Of a DNA stretch of 64,000 nucleotides, positions 1 to 8,522 are shown piece after piece. The position numbers were made by a program, and so were the translations under genes. Each line of letters opens with the position of its first letter. Positions within the stretch are counted from its first letter, which is position 1. The notes under the pieces were generated by a model. That model saw nothing but the letters and a program-made list of their open reading frames with translations, was not told the DNA's origin and did no database searches. Origin of the DNA: Arthrobacter sp. cf158 (GTDB taxonomy: Bacteria > Actinomycetota > Actinomycetes > Actinomycetales > Micrococcaceae); assembly GCF_900106835.1 (NCBI RefSeq), contig NZ_FNNR01000011.1:62001-126000 (forward strand), given 5' to 3'.

Positions 1-2
1 AG

Positions 3-40
3 CCGCTCTTAGGGGCGTTAGTTTACAAAAACCCCAGCGG
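3..40 (-). terminator. probable terminator downstream of the potassium channel operon
   Basis: CCGCT at 3-7 pairs with AGCGG at 36-40, and GGGG at 12-15 pairs with CCCC at 32-35, with a small bulge. It lies directly after the stop codon of the minus-strand RCK gene. The stem is imperfect and the loop long, so this is a moderate call. Confidence 0.4.
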
Positions 41-42
41 GA

Positions 43-729
43 TTACGGCCGCGCTGCGAAGCGCTCCAGCAAGTCCACGTGTCCGGAGACGATCAACATA
101 TCGTGTCCGGACACTTTGGTTTCCGGCCTGGCATAGGTGAAGTCCTCGCCAGGGGTTTTCACGCCAACGATCGTCACGCCGTACTTGGAGCGGACCTTGG
201 ATTCTTCCAGCGTGAACCCCACCGTTTCCTTGGGCGGGTACATCTTGACGATCGCGTAGTCGTCGTCGAATTCAATGAAGTCCAGCATCCGGCCGGACAC
301 CAGGTGGGCCGCACGGACGCCGGCATCGGCCTCGGGGTAGATCACGTGGTTGGCACCGATCCGCGTGAGGATTTTGCCGTGCGAGGGCGTGATGGCCTTG
401 ACCCACAGGTGCTGGATGCCGAGGTCCACCAGGTTTACGGTAATGAGCACCGAGGATTCGATGGACGTTCCCACGCCAACTACTGCGGAGCTGAACTCCT
501 GGGCACCGAGCTGGCGCAAGGCGTCGATGTTGGTGGCGTCTGCCTCTACCACGTGCGTGAGCACTGGCGCCCATTTCTGGACGAGGGTCCGGTCGCGTTC
601 GATCGCCAGGACTTCACGGCCCTGCTTGACCAACTGCTCGGCGGTCGCGGAACCGAACCGGCCAAGGCCAATAACCAGCACTGGTGCGTTGTGGGCGGGG
701 CGGTTGGCGGCCCCCGTGGTACTAGCCAA
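43..729 (-). CDS. ktrA: potassium channel regulatory subunit, RCK domain (KtrA/TrkA family)
   Basis: Cytoplasmic gating subunit of a K+ uptake channel. It binds nucleotide through an N-terminal Rossmann RCK_N domain (GLGRFG at residues 21-26, followed by the acidic stretch around AIERD). A C-terminal RCK_C domain covers roughly the last 85 residues. The protein has 228 aa, the usual single-RCK length. No ATG is available at a sensible place. The start is taken as the TTG at 727-729, which overlaps the stop of the upstream channel gene and so suggests translational coupling. The neighbour is the TrkH/KtrB pore, which fixes the role. Naming as KtrA rather than TrkA is by similarity of architecture. 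Confidence 0.9.
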   Translation of the reverse strand: MASTTGAANRPAHNAPVLVIGLGRFGSATAEQLVKQGREVLAIERDRTLVQKWAPVLTHVVEADATNIDALRQLGAQEFSSAVVGVGTSIESSVLITVNLVDLGIQHLWVKAITPSHGKILTRIGANHVIYPEADAGVRAAHLVSGRMLDFIEFDDDYAIVKMYPPKETVGFTLEESKVRSKYGVTIVGVKTPGEDFTYARPETKVSGHDMLIVSGHVDLLERFAARP

Positions 730-2155
730 TGATTGGCCTCTCTTCCGGGTAGTGGTACAGCTGGCTGCGTTGGCGCAGGGCCAAGCCTGCAGCAAGGGTG
801 ACAGTGCCGACGCGGCCGGCGAACATCAGGACAGTGAGAACATAAACGCCCGACGGCGGCAGCTCGGCACTGAGGTTGGTGCTCAGTCCCACGGTGGCGA
901 AGGCGGAGATGGATTCGAAAAGCACCCGGTCCAATGAGGCGCCGCTGATGGACAGCAGCAGGAACGCTGCCACTGACACGAGAGTGGCTCCTGCGACGAT
1001 CACCGAGATGGCTACGCGCATGGTGCCTTGGGGGATGGTGCGGCCATAGACCTTCACGTCGGCGTCACCACGGGCCTCGGCCATGATGGCCAGGAACATG
1101 ACCGCGATGGTGGTTACCTTGATGCCGCCGGCGGTGGAAGCTGAGCCGCCGCCGGCGAACATGAGGGCGTCCGTGAGGAGCATGGTGGTGGATTCCATAT
1201 GGTTCTGGTCCACCAGGTTGAAGCCGCCCGAGCGTGTCATCACGGAGGCAAACAGCGAATGGGTGATTTTGTCGCCCAGGTCCATATGCGCGATGGTCCG
1301 CACGTTGTCCCACTCCATCAGTGCCCACAACACCGTGCCTGCTGCGAGGAGGATGAAGGAGACCTGGATGGTGAGCTTGGTGTGGAGATTCCACTTTTTC
1401 CAGTTCAGCCCGTTTTGTTGGAGGACCATCACAACCGGGAAGCCCAGACTCCCCAGGAACACTCCCAGCATCAGCGGGATCAGGATCCACAGGTCGGTTT
1501 CGTAGGGGACGATGCCATCGGAGTGGGGCGTGAAACCAGCGTTGTTGAAAGCGGAAATCGAGTAGAAAACGCCGTGCCACACGGACTGCCAGAAGTCCTC
1601 ACCGAGCACCATGAAGCGCGGAATCAGTGCCAACGCCAACGCCGCCTCAATGACCACTGATGTGACGATGACGATCCGGAGCAGGGTACCCACCTCGCCG
1701 AGGCGTCCGGCGTTGTTCATGGCTTCCTGGGCGATGAGTTTGCCACGAACACCCAGCCGCTTGCTGACCATGAGGGCCAGCAACGAGGCGAGTGTCAGGG
1801 TGCCGAGGCCGCCAACGAAGATACCCACCAGGATGACCAGCTGGCCAAAAAAGGTCCAGTGGGTGGCCGTGGATACCACTGTCAGACCCGTGACGCAGAC
1901 GCTGGAGACAGCGGTGAACATGGCCTGGTGGAGTGGAGTGACGGTACCTTCCGAGGATGCGGCCGGCAAGGACAGTAACCCCGTAAATACAAGGATCACC
2001 ACTGCGAACACGGTCAACGCCAAGCGGGCAGGTGAGGTGTTGGCAATGTTGTCAATGAAGTCGCGCACCCGGGTGAAGATCCAGAGACCTTCCCGCTCCT
2101 GCTGGTTGGGTTGCCAGTTGGCCGGGCTGGTGGACCGCGACTGGCTTTGAGACAT
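722..2155 (-). CDS. ktrB: TrkH/KtrB family potassium uptake pore
   Basis: Integral membrane K+ translocating subunit of 477 aa. The four-fold M1-P-M2 organisation is visible. Selectivity-filter-like segments read SSVCVTGL, AFNNAGF, SGGFNLVD and FATVGLST in order, each between hydrophobic helices. The cytoplasmic N-terminus is hydrophilic and glutamine rich. An ATG eight codons upstream also exists, but the one at 2155 is preceded by GAGGAA at good spacing and is preferred. The gene overlaps the start of its RCK partner downstream, so the two form one operon. The substrate could include Na+ coupling as in KtrB; this cannot be decided here. Confidence 0.92.
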   Translation of the reverse strand: MSQSQSRSTSPANWQPNQQEREGLWIFTRVRDFIDNIANTSPARLALTVFAVVILVFTGLLSLPAASSEGTVTPLHQAMFTAVSSVCVTGLTVVSTATHWTFFGQLVILVGIFVGGLGTLTLASLLALMVSKRLGVRGKLIAQEAMNNAGRLGEVGTLLRIVIVTSVVIEAALALALIPRFMVLGEDFWQSVWHGVFYSISAFNNAGFTPHSDGIVPYETDLWILIPLMLGVFLGSLGFPVVMVLQQNGLNWKKWNLHTKLTIQVSFILLAAGTVLWALMEWDNVRTIAHMDLGDKITHSLFASVMTRSGGFNLVDQNHMESTTMLLTDALMFAGGGSASTAGGIKVTTIAVMFLAIMAEARGDADVKVYGRTIPQGTMRVAISVIVAGATLVSVAAFLLLSISGASLDRVLFESISAFATVGLSTNLSAELPPSGVYVLTVLMFAGRVGTVTLAAGLALRQRSQLYHYPEERPIIG

Positions 2156-2258
2156 GGCGCTCTTCCTCGGTTGAAACAAGCTTTCCTGAGTAGTAAACCA
2201 CTATTCCTGCGGCGTAACCGGGCGGTAGCGCCGTCCAGCCTCAGGTAGCCTGTTCTGG

Positions 2259-3485
2259 ATGAACTCCAGGCTTGGGACAACAGCTTCCAGCATTACGCGG
2301 TCCGCACTGCCAACGACGGTGGTGTGGGATCCAGCCATGACTGCCTATAACTTTGGTCCGGGCCACCCTATGGCCCCGCAACGGCTGGAACTGACGGCGC
2401 GCCTGGCGGAGTCCCTGGGGCTGTTCGGGCACCAGCATGTGGCCGTGGAGGCACCCAGGCTGGCAACCGACGTCGAACTTCTTTCGGTGCACAGCGCCGG
2501 GTACGTAGAGGCCGTCCGCCGCGTCAGCCAGGACCCCGGCAATCCGGAAGAAGACCGTGGGCTGGGCACTGAGGACGATCCTGCGTTTGCCGGCATGCAT
2601 GAGGCCAGTGCCCGCCTTGCCGGTGGTTCGCTGCTGGCGGCCGACACCATCCTGTCCGGCCGGGCAGTCCGCGCCGTGAACTTCAGCGGCGGCATGCACC
2701 ACGCTGCTCGGGAGCGTGCCAGCGGCTTTTGCGTGTACAACGACGTCGCCATGGCCATCCAAAGACTGCTCGACGGCGGTGTGCAGCGGATCGTCAGCAT
2801 CGACGTGGATGCGCATCACGGCGACGGGACGCAGAGCATCTTCTGGAACGATCCCAGGGTCATGACCATCAGCCTGCACGAGACAGGACTCACGCTGTTC
2901 CCCGGGACGGGCTTCGCCAACGAAACCGGTGGCCCCGACGCTCCGGGCACTGCCGTCAACGTTGCGCTTCCCGCCTTTACAGGTGACGCGGCGTGGCTGC
3001 GGGCCTTCCACGCCGTGGTCCCGCAACTCGTGGGCGCTTTCCAGCCCGAAGTGATTGTCAGCCAGCACGGTTGCGATTCCCATCGTGATGATCCCCTGAC
3101 GCACCTCAACCTCAGCGTTGACGGACAGCGTGAGGCAGCTTCCGCCGTCGCAAGCCTGGCCGCCCGCTACTGCGACAACCGCTGGATCGCCACCGGGGGT
3201 GGTGGTTACGACGTCACTGGCGTGGTTCCCCGGGCGTGGAGCCACTTGATCGGAATGGTGACTCAACGCCCGGTGCCGCTGCGCACGCCTGTTCCGGAAG
3301 CGTGGCGGACGTACGTGAAGGAAACGTATGGCGTGTGGGCACCGGAGTCGATGGGCGACGACGTAGACGTGTGGTGGCGTTCGTGGGAGGTCGGCTACGA
3401 TCCTGCGGACGAGGTGGACCGTACCGTTATTGCAACGCGCAAGGAGATCTTCCCGCTGTACGGACTGGATCCCTGGTTCGACTGA
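2259..3485 (+). CDS. acuC: acetoin utilisation / histone-deacetylase family protein AcuC
   Basis: Zn-dependent deacetylase of the arginase/deacetylase fold, 408 aa. Key motifs are SGGMHHA (about residues 143-149), DVDAHHGDGT (about 181-190, with metal-binding Asp and His), GCDSHRDDP, and GGGGYD near the C-terminal end of the catalytic domain. AcuC proteins deacetylate and so reactivate acetyl-CoA synthetase in Bacillus; the substrate here is inferred from family. The first ATG is used. Homologous sequence clearly begins only near TVVWDPAM, so the first 20 residues are uncertain. It is transcribed alone, divergent from the potassium channel genes. Confidence 0.88.
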   Translation: MNSRLGTTASSITRSALPTTVVWDPAMTAYNFGPGHPMAPQRLELTARLAESLGLFGHQHVAVEAPRLATDVELLSVHSAGYVEAVRRVSQDPGNPEEDRGLGTEDDPAFAGMHEASARLAGGSLLAADTILSGRAVRAVNFSGGMHHAARERASGFCVYNDVAMAIQRLLDGGVQRIVSIDVDAHHGDGTQSIFWNDPRVMTISLHETGLTLFPGTGFANETGGPDAPGTAVNVALPAFTGDAAWLRAFHAVVPQLVGAFQPEVIVSQHGCDSHRDDPLTHLNLSVDGQREAASAVASLAARYCDNRWIATGGGGYDVTGVVPRAWSHLIGMVTQRPVPLRTPVPEAWRTYVKETYGVWAPESMGDDVDVWWRSWEVGYDPADEVDRTVIATRKEIFPLYGLDPWFD

Positions 3486-3502
3486 CGGCAGTCCCCGGTT
3501 GC

Positions 3503-3979
3503 TCAGGGCGTGGTCCGCTCCGTTTGGAAGACGACGCCCGCCGCCCCTACCAGCCAACCCAGCAGCGACAATGCGAACGCCCCAATGAGGTCCGTGGACG
3601 CCTGGCCCTTGAACAGCCACAACACCAGGACCAGCATGCCCATGGTCATGTAGACCATGATGGCGAAGATCACCCGGCCGGATAACCGGTTGGCAACAGC
3701 TGCCGGGTTCACCAGGGGGCCGCCGTTCCCGGCTTCGGCATTGTCCCGTTTGACTTCGGCAATGGTGAAGCCCAGGGCCGACGCCGTGAGTGAACTCAAC
3801 GAGGTGGCGAGAACTCCCGCTGCGGTCACCAACGCGCCGTTGAGTTCAGGTGCCACCGCGACGCCGGTGGGCACCCACGTCCCGACGCGCAGCAGAACGG
3901 TGGTCCACACCAGGACGAACAATGCCAGGAAGACTGCGGCAATGATGTTGAAAATATGCCGACGGAAGAAGTCAGTCAT
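3503..3979 (-). CDS. hypothetical integral membrane protein
   Basis: A 158-aa protein with about four hydrophobic segments: one near residues 10-32, one around the VTAAGVLATSL region, and two in the C-terminal half. A short hydrophilic loop carrying NAEAGNGG separates the second and third. No catalytic motif or family is recognised. The start chosen is the ATG at 3979, just before the first membrane segment. A much longer reading frame extends upstream, but that extension overlaps the plus-strand ArsR gene and is low quality. It is convergent with acuC and divergent from the ArsR-type regulator, which could control it. Confidence 0.75.
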   Translation of the reverse strand: MTDFFRRHIFNIIAAVFLALFVLVWTTVLLRVGTWVPTGVAVAPELNGALVTAAGVLATSLSSLTASALGFTIAEVKRDNAEAGNGGPLVNPAAVANRLSGRVIFAIMVYMTMGMLVLVLWLFKGQASTDLIGAFALSLLGWLVGAAGVVFQTERTTP

Positions 3980-4135
3980 AGCCCTGCACCCCGTGCTTTT
4001 GGCGGCCGGGGCCTGGGAGCCCGGACGGACCGTGACTCCGTTGTAGCACCGGCCCCCTGCAGGGTCAACGAGTGCACGCTGTCGCGGCAGGAAACAGGGA
4101 TGCCATTTGGCGTATATGTCGCTAGGGTGGGAGGC

Positions 4136-4690
4136 ATGGTGACTGACGACGTATTTGCCGTCATAGCTGAGGCAACCAGGCGCGACATCCTGGTTTCCCT
4201 CCGCTCTGGGGATAAAGCAGTAGGCGAATTGGTGGAAGAACTGGCTGCAAGCCAGCCCACAATCTCCAAGCATCTTAAGGTGCTCCGCGAGGCTGATCTG
4301 GTCAGCATGCGCGCACAGGGCCAAAAGCGCTTCTACGCGCTCAATCCCAAGCCTCTCGCCGGCGTCGCGAGTTGGCTGGAAACGTTCGACGTCGGACCCG
4401 CGGCGCCAACCGTCGTCGCGCCTTCCGCTGGTGTGCCATCTGCTGAGGTACCTGCCGTTGCGCCGGTTGCCGCTGACCGTGCGCCCGAGGTGCCTACCCG
4501 CGCCGACGCCATCAGCCAGGCCGTCAAGGTCCACGCAAGCGAAACGCCCGTATCCGTGGACCTCTCGTCGGACGACACCGTTCCGCAGCAGATTGGCCGC
4601 ACTGTGGGCAGGGCCGCAACCAAGGCTGCTGATCTCCTGGCGAACCTTCCCAACCTGCCAAACCTCCCCAAGTTCGGGCGTAAACGGTAG
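4136..4690 (+). CDS. ArsR-type winged-helix transcriptional regulator
   Basis: DNA-binding protein of 184 aa. The N-terminal 70 residues form a winged HTH: ATRRDIL, then the recognition helix around SQPTISKHLKVLREADLV, then the wing QGQKRFYALNP. This pattern is that of the ArsR/SmtB family, but no cysteine cluster for metal sensing is visible. The remaining 110 residues are an Ala/Pro/Val-rich linker ending in a basic LPNLPNLPKFGRKR tail, an unusual extension for this family. The ATG at 4136 is preceded by GGGAGG. Targets are unknown; the adjacent membrane protein is one possibility. Confidence 0.85.
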   Translation: MVTDDVFAVIAEATRRDILVSLRSGDKAVGELVEELAASQPTISKHLKVLREADLVSMRAQGQKRFYALNPKPLAGVASWLETFDVGPAAPTVVAPSAGVPSAEVPAVAPVAADRAPEVPTRADAISQAVKVHASETPVSVDLSSDDTVPQQIGRTVGRAATKAADLLANLPNLPNLPKFGRKR

Positions 4691-4715
4691 CGAGCCCCAA
4701 GCTAACGTGATCCTC

Positions 4716-4728
4716 CTCACATTGTGAG
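4716..4728. promoter_or_regulatory. perfect 13-bp palindrome in the gdhA upstream region
   Basis: CTCACATTGTGAG is a perfect inverted repeat around a central T. It sits in a locally AT-rich 207-bp gap between the ArsR gene and gdhA. Two GTTAAC hexamers follow within 70 bp. It could be an operator for gdhA or for the ArsR-type protein. No clear -35/-10 pair was resolved in the gap. Confidence 0.3.
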
Positions 4729-4897
4729 TTTTTGTTAACCTTGCCTTTCCTTGAGTTTTCAACGATTTTCTACAGTTGTGTTAACTCCGCTGGAAGGGTC
4801 ACATTGGCTCCGGATGGAGATCCTATGTCCCTCGGTGCAACCATGAGCGGGACTAATCGTCTCGCCGCGGGTCGGCGCACTGAGGATAGGAACACGC

Positions 4898-6235
4898 ATG
4901 GATTCAAGGCTCGAAGCTGTCCGCGACACCGTGTTGGCGCGTAACCCGGGGGAGAAGGAATTCCACCAGGCCGTCACTGAGGTCTTCGAAAGCCTTGGTC
5001 CCGTTCATGACCGTCACCCTGAGTTCCTTGAGGGCGCAGTCCTGGAGCGCCTCTGCGAACCCGAGCGCCAGATCATCTTCCGCGTCCCGTGGACCGACGA
5101 CGCCGGACGAGTCCACGTCAACCGTGGCTTCCGGGTGGAGTTCAACTCCGCGTTGGGCCCCTACAAGGGCGGGCTCCGCTTCCATCCGTCCGTGTACCTG
5201 GGCATCGTCAAGTTCCTGGGCTTTGAGCAGATCTTCAAGAACGCCCTCACCGGCATGCCGATCGGTGGCGGCAAAGGTGGCTCGGACTTTGACCCCCGTG
5301 GACGTTCCGACGCGGAAATCATGCGTTTCTGCCAGTCCTTCATGACCGAGCTGTACCGCCACATCGGCGAGTACACGGACGTCCCCGCAGGAGACATCGG
5401 CGTTGGCGGCCGCGAAATCGGCTACCTCTTCGGCCAGTACAAGCGCATCACCAACCGCTACGAATCCGGGGTCCTCACGGGCAAGGGAATCTCGTGGGGC
5501 GGCTCGTTGGTGCGGCCGGAGGCCACCGGCTACGGCACGGTGATCTTCGCCCAGGAGATGCTCAAGACCCGGGGCCAGTCGTTCGATGGCCAGCGCGTGG
5601 TGGTGTCCGGCTCGGGCAATGTTGCGATCCATGCCATCGCCAAGGCGCAGTCCCTCGGCGCCACCGTGGTGGCTTGTTCCGACTCCGCCGGTTACGTCGT
5701 GGATGAGGCGGGAATCGACGTCGGGCTGTTGAGCCAAGTCAAGGAAGTGGAACGCGCACGCCTGACTGAATATGCGGCCCGCCGTTCCGGAGCCAGCCAC
5801 GTCTCCGGAGGTTCTGTGTGGGATGTCAATGGCACCGTCGCGCTGCCCTGCGCCACGCAGAACGAACTCGACGGCGATGCCGCTGCCAAGTTGGTCAGCA
5901 ACGGCCTCATTGCCGTGGCCGAAGGCGCCAACATGCCCTCCACGAGATCAGCCGTGTCCGTGTTCCAGGAAGCCGGGATTTTGTTCGGTCCGGGAAAGGC
6001 TGCGAACGCGGGCGGTGTTGCTACTTCCGCGTTGGAGATGCAGCAGAACGCCAGCCGGGACTCATGGTCCTTCGAGCACACCGAACAGCGCCTCACCGAG
6101 ATCATGGTGGGCATTCACGATCGCTGTGCAGCCACGGCTGAGGAATACGGCGCACCCGGAAACTACGTGGTGGGCGCCAACATTGGCGGCTTCGTCAAGG
6201 TAGCTGATGCGATGCTGGCCCAGGGCCTCATCTAG
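4898..6235 (+). CDS. gdhA: NADP-specific glutamate dehydrogenase
   Basis: Reductive amination of 2-oxoglutarate to glutamate in ammonium assimilation; cytoplasmic hexamer. At 445 aa it has the usual size of the small hexameric enzymes. The substrate-binding region reads KGGLRFHPSV near residue 90, and the glycine-rich catalytic lysine region GGGKGGSDFDP near residue 125. The Rossmann domain contains GSGNVAIHA near 237. The ATG at 4898 follows TGAGGA. The gene stands alone and ends in a very strong hairpin shared with the convergent lactate dehydrogenase gene. Confidence 0.95.
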   Translation: MDSRLEAVRDTVLARNPGEKEFHQAVTEVFESLGPVHDRHPEFLEGAVLERLCEPERQIIFRVPWTDDAGRVHVNRGFRVEFNSALGPYKGGLRFHPSVYLGIVKFLGFEQIFKNALTGMPIGGGKGGSDFDPRGRSDAEIMRFCQSFMTELYRHIGEYTDVPAGDIGVGGREIGYLFGQYKRITNRYESGVLTGKGISWGGSLVRPEATGYGTVIFAQEMLKTRGQSFDGQRVVVSGSGNVAIHAIAKAQSLGATVVACSDSAGYVVDEAGIDVGLLSQVKEVERARLTEYAARRSGASHVSGGSVWDVNGTVALPCATQNELDGDAAAKLVSNGLIAVAEGANMPSTRSAVSVFQEAGILFGPGKAANAGGVATSALEMQQNASRDSWSFEHTEQRLTEIMVGIHDRCAATAEEYGAPGNYVVGANIGGFVKVADAMLAQGLI

Positions 6236-6251
6236 CACCCTTAAACCAGCG

Positions 6252-6303
6252 AGGTAGCAGCAGAGGCCGTTGCGAGCTTTCACAACGGCCTCTGCTGCTA
6301 CCT
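6252..6303. terminator. bidirectional terminator between gdhA and lldD
   Basis: A perfect 21-bp stem (6252-6272 with 6283-6303) and a 10-nt loop lie between two convergent genes. There is no long T run on either side. The stem is long enough to act as a bidirectional transcription block. Confidence 0.8.
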
Positions 6304-6314
6304 GCATGGTTGTT

Positions 6315-7661
6315 TTAGCGCTGGAGCAGCCGCACGTGATCCGGGTTGAGGTCCGCCACCTTGCTCACACCGAGGAGTGCCATGGTCCGGGTCATGTCCT
6401 TCTCCAGGATCTGGATGGTGCGGTCCACACCCTCGCGTCCGCCGGCCATCAGGCCGTAGAGGTAGGCGCGGCCGATCAGTGCGAAGTCGGCGCCCAGGGC
6501 AAGGGCTGCCACAATGTCGGCGCCGCTCATGATGCCCGTGTCCAGCATGACGGCGGCGTCGCTGTTGTCCGCCTTGAGTGCCGTAGTAACTTCCGGCAGC
6601 AGGTGGAACGGAATGGGTGCGCGGTCCAGTTGGCGGCCGCCATGGTTGGACAGGATGATGCCGTCGGCGCCGTGATCCACCACCTTGCGGGCGTCCTCGA
6701 CGGTCTGGATGCCCTTGACCACCAGCTTGCCCTTCCAGGTTTCCCGCAGCCAATCGAGGTCCTGATAGGTCAGGGTGGGGTCGAACATCGAGTTGATGAG
6801 GTCCGCCACGGTGCCGGTGTAGCGCGAGAGCGACGCGAACGTGAGGGGCTCGTGCGTGAGGAAGTTGAACCACCAGGCCGGGCGGTATGACGCGTCCAGC
6901 ACAGTCTTCAGGGTCAGTGCCGGCGGGATGGTCATGCCGTTGCGCACATCGCGCAGGCGCGCACCGGCTACTGCCGTGTCCACGGTGACCATGAGGGTAT
7001 CGTTGCCGGCTTTTGCGGCGCGTTCGATGAGTTCCAGCGAGCGGTCGCGGTCCGTCCACAGGTACAGCTGGAACCAGTTGCGGCCGTTCGGAGCAGCGGT
7101 TGCCACGTCCTCGATGGATGCTGTGCCCATGGTGGAAAGGGTGTACGGAATGCCTGCGGCTTCTGCGGCCTGGGAGCCGGCGTACTCGCCTTCAGACTGC
7201 ATCATGCGGGTGAAGCCAGTGGGTGCTATCCCAAACGGCAGGCGTGATTCCTTGCCGAGGATGTCCGTGCGGAGATCGATCGTGGAAACATCGCGCAGGA
7301 TGCCCGGGCGGAATTCGATGTCCTGGAAGGCCTGGCGTGCCCGGCGCAGCGTGATCTCTTCTTCGGCCGCGCCGTCGGTGTAATCGAAGGGTGCCTGCGG
7401 GGTGCGGCGCTTGGCGATATCGCGCAGTTCCCAGATGGTGCTGGCCCGCTTCAGGCGGGCGGCCTTGCTGAATTCGGGCTTCTTGAACTGCATCAGGGGC
7501 GCCAGATCGGAAACCTTGGGAACGCGGCGCTTGAGGGCCGGGGGCTGGAGGGCAGATCGCTGCCCGACGGCGGGAGCCGGCTGTTCGGGGCGCGTCACGT
7601 TGTGGTCGTTGCCGGCATTGGCGGGCGCGGCCGTGAGTTTGGGGTCGAGGGTGTCGGTCAT
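6315..7661 (-). CDS. lldD: FMN-dependent L-lactate dehydrogenase / alpha-hydroxy-acid oxidase
   Basis: FMN-dependent TIM-barrel enzyme oxidising an alpha-hydroxy acid, most likely L-lactate to pyruvate. The catalytic and flavin-binding segment SNHGGRQLD is near residues 337-345. Upstream are the conserved FGIAPTGF and STMGTASIEDV segments. At 448 aa it carries a longer N-terminal extension (about 60 residues, Pro/Ala rich) than the E. coli enzyme. Its divergent neighbour is a FadR-type regulator, with two palindromes between them, matching the lldD/lldR arrangement. Substrate specificity within the family cannot be read from sequence alone. Confidence 0.88.
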   Translation of the reverse strand: MTDTLDPKLTAAPANAGNDHNVTRPEQPAPAVGQRSALQPPALKRRVPKVSDLAPLMQFKKPEFSKAARLKRASTIWELRDIAKRRTPQAPFDYTDGAAEEEITLRRARQAFQDIEFRPGILRDVSTIDLRTDILGKESRLPFGIAPTGFTRMMQSEGEYAGSQAAEAAGIPYTLSTMGTASIEDVATAAPNGRNWFQLYLWTDRDRSLELIERAAKAGNDTLMVTVDTAVAGARLRDVRNGMTIPPALTLKTVLDASYRPAWWFNFLTHEPLTFASLSRYTGTVADLINSMFDPTLTYQDLDWLRETWKGKLVVKGIQTVEDARKVVDHGADGIILSNHGGRQLDRAPIPFHLLPEVTTALKADNSDAAVMLDTGIMSGADIVAALALGADFALIGRAYLYGLMAGGREGVDRTIQILEKDMTRTMALLGVSKVADLNPDHVRLLQR

Positions 7662-7694
7662 GCGGTTCTCCCTTGAAATCTGTGGTCCTGCCTC

Positions 7695-7734
7695 TGTGGT
7701 CTAACCACACTGTAATCCATGTGGTTGGACCACA
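7695..7734. promoter_or_regulatory. twin FadR-type operators between lldD and its regulator gene
   Basis: Two 15-bp palindromes share the same arms: TGTGGTCTAACCACA at 7695-7709 and TGTGGTTGGACCACA at 7720-7734, with centres 25 bp apart. The TGGTN-NACCA half-sites match the general operator form of the FadR subgroup of GntR regulators. Their position between the divergent genes suggests control of both. Confidence 0.8.
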
Positions 7735-7751
7735 TCAACTAGTATTCCGGT

Positions 7752-8450
7752 ATGCGTACGCACGAGTTGGTCCTGCAGTGGATCGAGAAGCAGTTGTCTG
7801 ACGGAGACCTCGCACTGGGTGGCCGCTTGCCGGGGGAGCGTGCCATGGCTGAGCAATTGCAGGTCTCCCGGACATCCGTGCGCGAAGCCGTCAGGATTCT
7901 TGAGGCAATGGGAGTAGTCCGCGCCGGGGTGGGCTCGGGGAAGGATGCGGGGACAGTGGTCATCGCCGAGCCGGGGTCTGCGCTGGGTTCAACCCTCCGG
8001 CTGCATGTGGCCACCCGGCATCTTCCGGTGGCGGACATTGTGGAGACCCGCGTCCTGCTCGAATCGTGGGCGGCCGAGCGGGCCCGCGTGGGTGTGCCGG
8101 AGCTGGAGGAGGCTGCCGCGTTGCTGGATCAGATGGACGCGGCCCTGGACATCGACACTTTCCTGGCCCTCGATGCCCGGTTCCATGTGGCGCTCGCGCA
8201 GGCCGCGGGCAACTCGGTGGTCAGCGCCATGATGGCCTCGCTCAGGGGCGCAATCGAGAATTACGCAGGCGAGCTGACGGGGAATCTGCCCGACTGGGAA
8301 GCAACCTGTGCCCGGCTCCGGGCCGAGCACCGCGCCATTCTCACCGCTGTGAACAACAACGACGGCGGCAAGGCGGCTGAGCTTGTTGCTGCCCACATTC
8401 AAGGCTTCTACAAAGAGGCCGGAGTGGGCTCCCAGCCACCCCTGCCGTAG
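7752..8450 (+). CDS. FadR-subfamily GntR transcriptional regulator, probably lactate responsive
   Basis: DNA-binding regulator of 232 aa. The N-terminal winged HTH contains LPGERAMAEQLQVSRTSVRE (about residues 26-45). The C-terminal all-helical FCD ligand domain covers roughly residues 95-220, with conserved D..FH positions (DARFHVALAQAAGN). The gene is divergent from lldD and adjacent to the twin palindromes. This suggests a lactate-responsive repressor like LldR; the ligand is inferred from context only. Confidence 0.85.
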   Translation: MRTHELVLQWIEKQLSDGDLALGGRLPGERAMAEQLQVSRTSVREAVRILEAMGVVRAGVGSGKDAGTVVIAEPGSALGSTLRLHVATRHLPVADIVETRVLLESWAAERARVGVPELEEAAALLDQMDAALDIDTFLALDARFHVALAQAAGNSVVSAMMASLRGAIENYAGELTGNLPDWEATCARLRAEHRAILTAVNNNDGGKAAELVAAHIQGFYKEAGVGSQPPLP

Positions 8451-8456
8451 AGCAAC

Positions 8457-8513
8457 GCGGGGTCCTGAGGTCCCAAGATGATCTTCAGGATGGGCCCTCA
8501 GTCACCACCCCGC
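8457..8513. terminator. hairpin between convergent GntR and LacI genes
   Basis: GCGGGG at 8457-8462 pairs with CCCCGC at 8508-8513, and CCTGAGG pairs with CCCTCAG further in. It lies in the short gap between two convergent genes and is likely to terminate both. Confidence 0.55.
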
Positions 8514-8522
8514 ATCGCTGGT

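Noticed and set aside
2241..3620. Long open frame antisense to acuC
   Set aside because: High-GC shadow of the real gene; the plus strand carries clear deacetylase motifs.
3503..4762. 419-codon minus-strand gene
   Set aside because: Only the last 158 codons look like protein; the upstream part overlaps the ArsR gene on the other strand and has no membrane or domain pattern.
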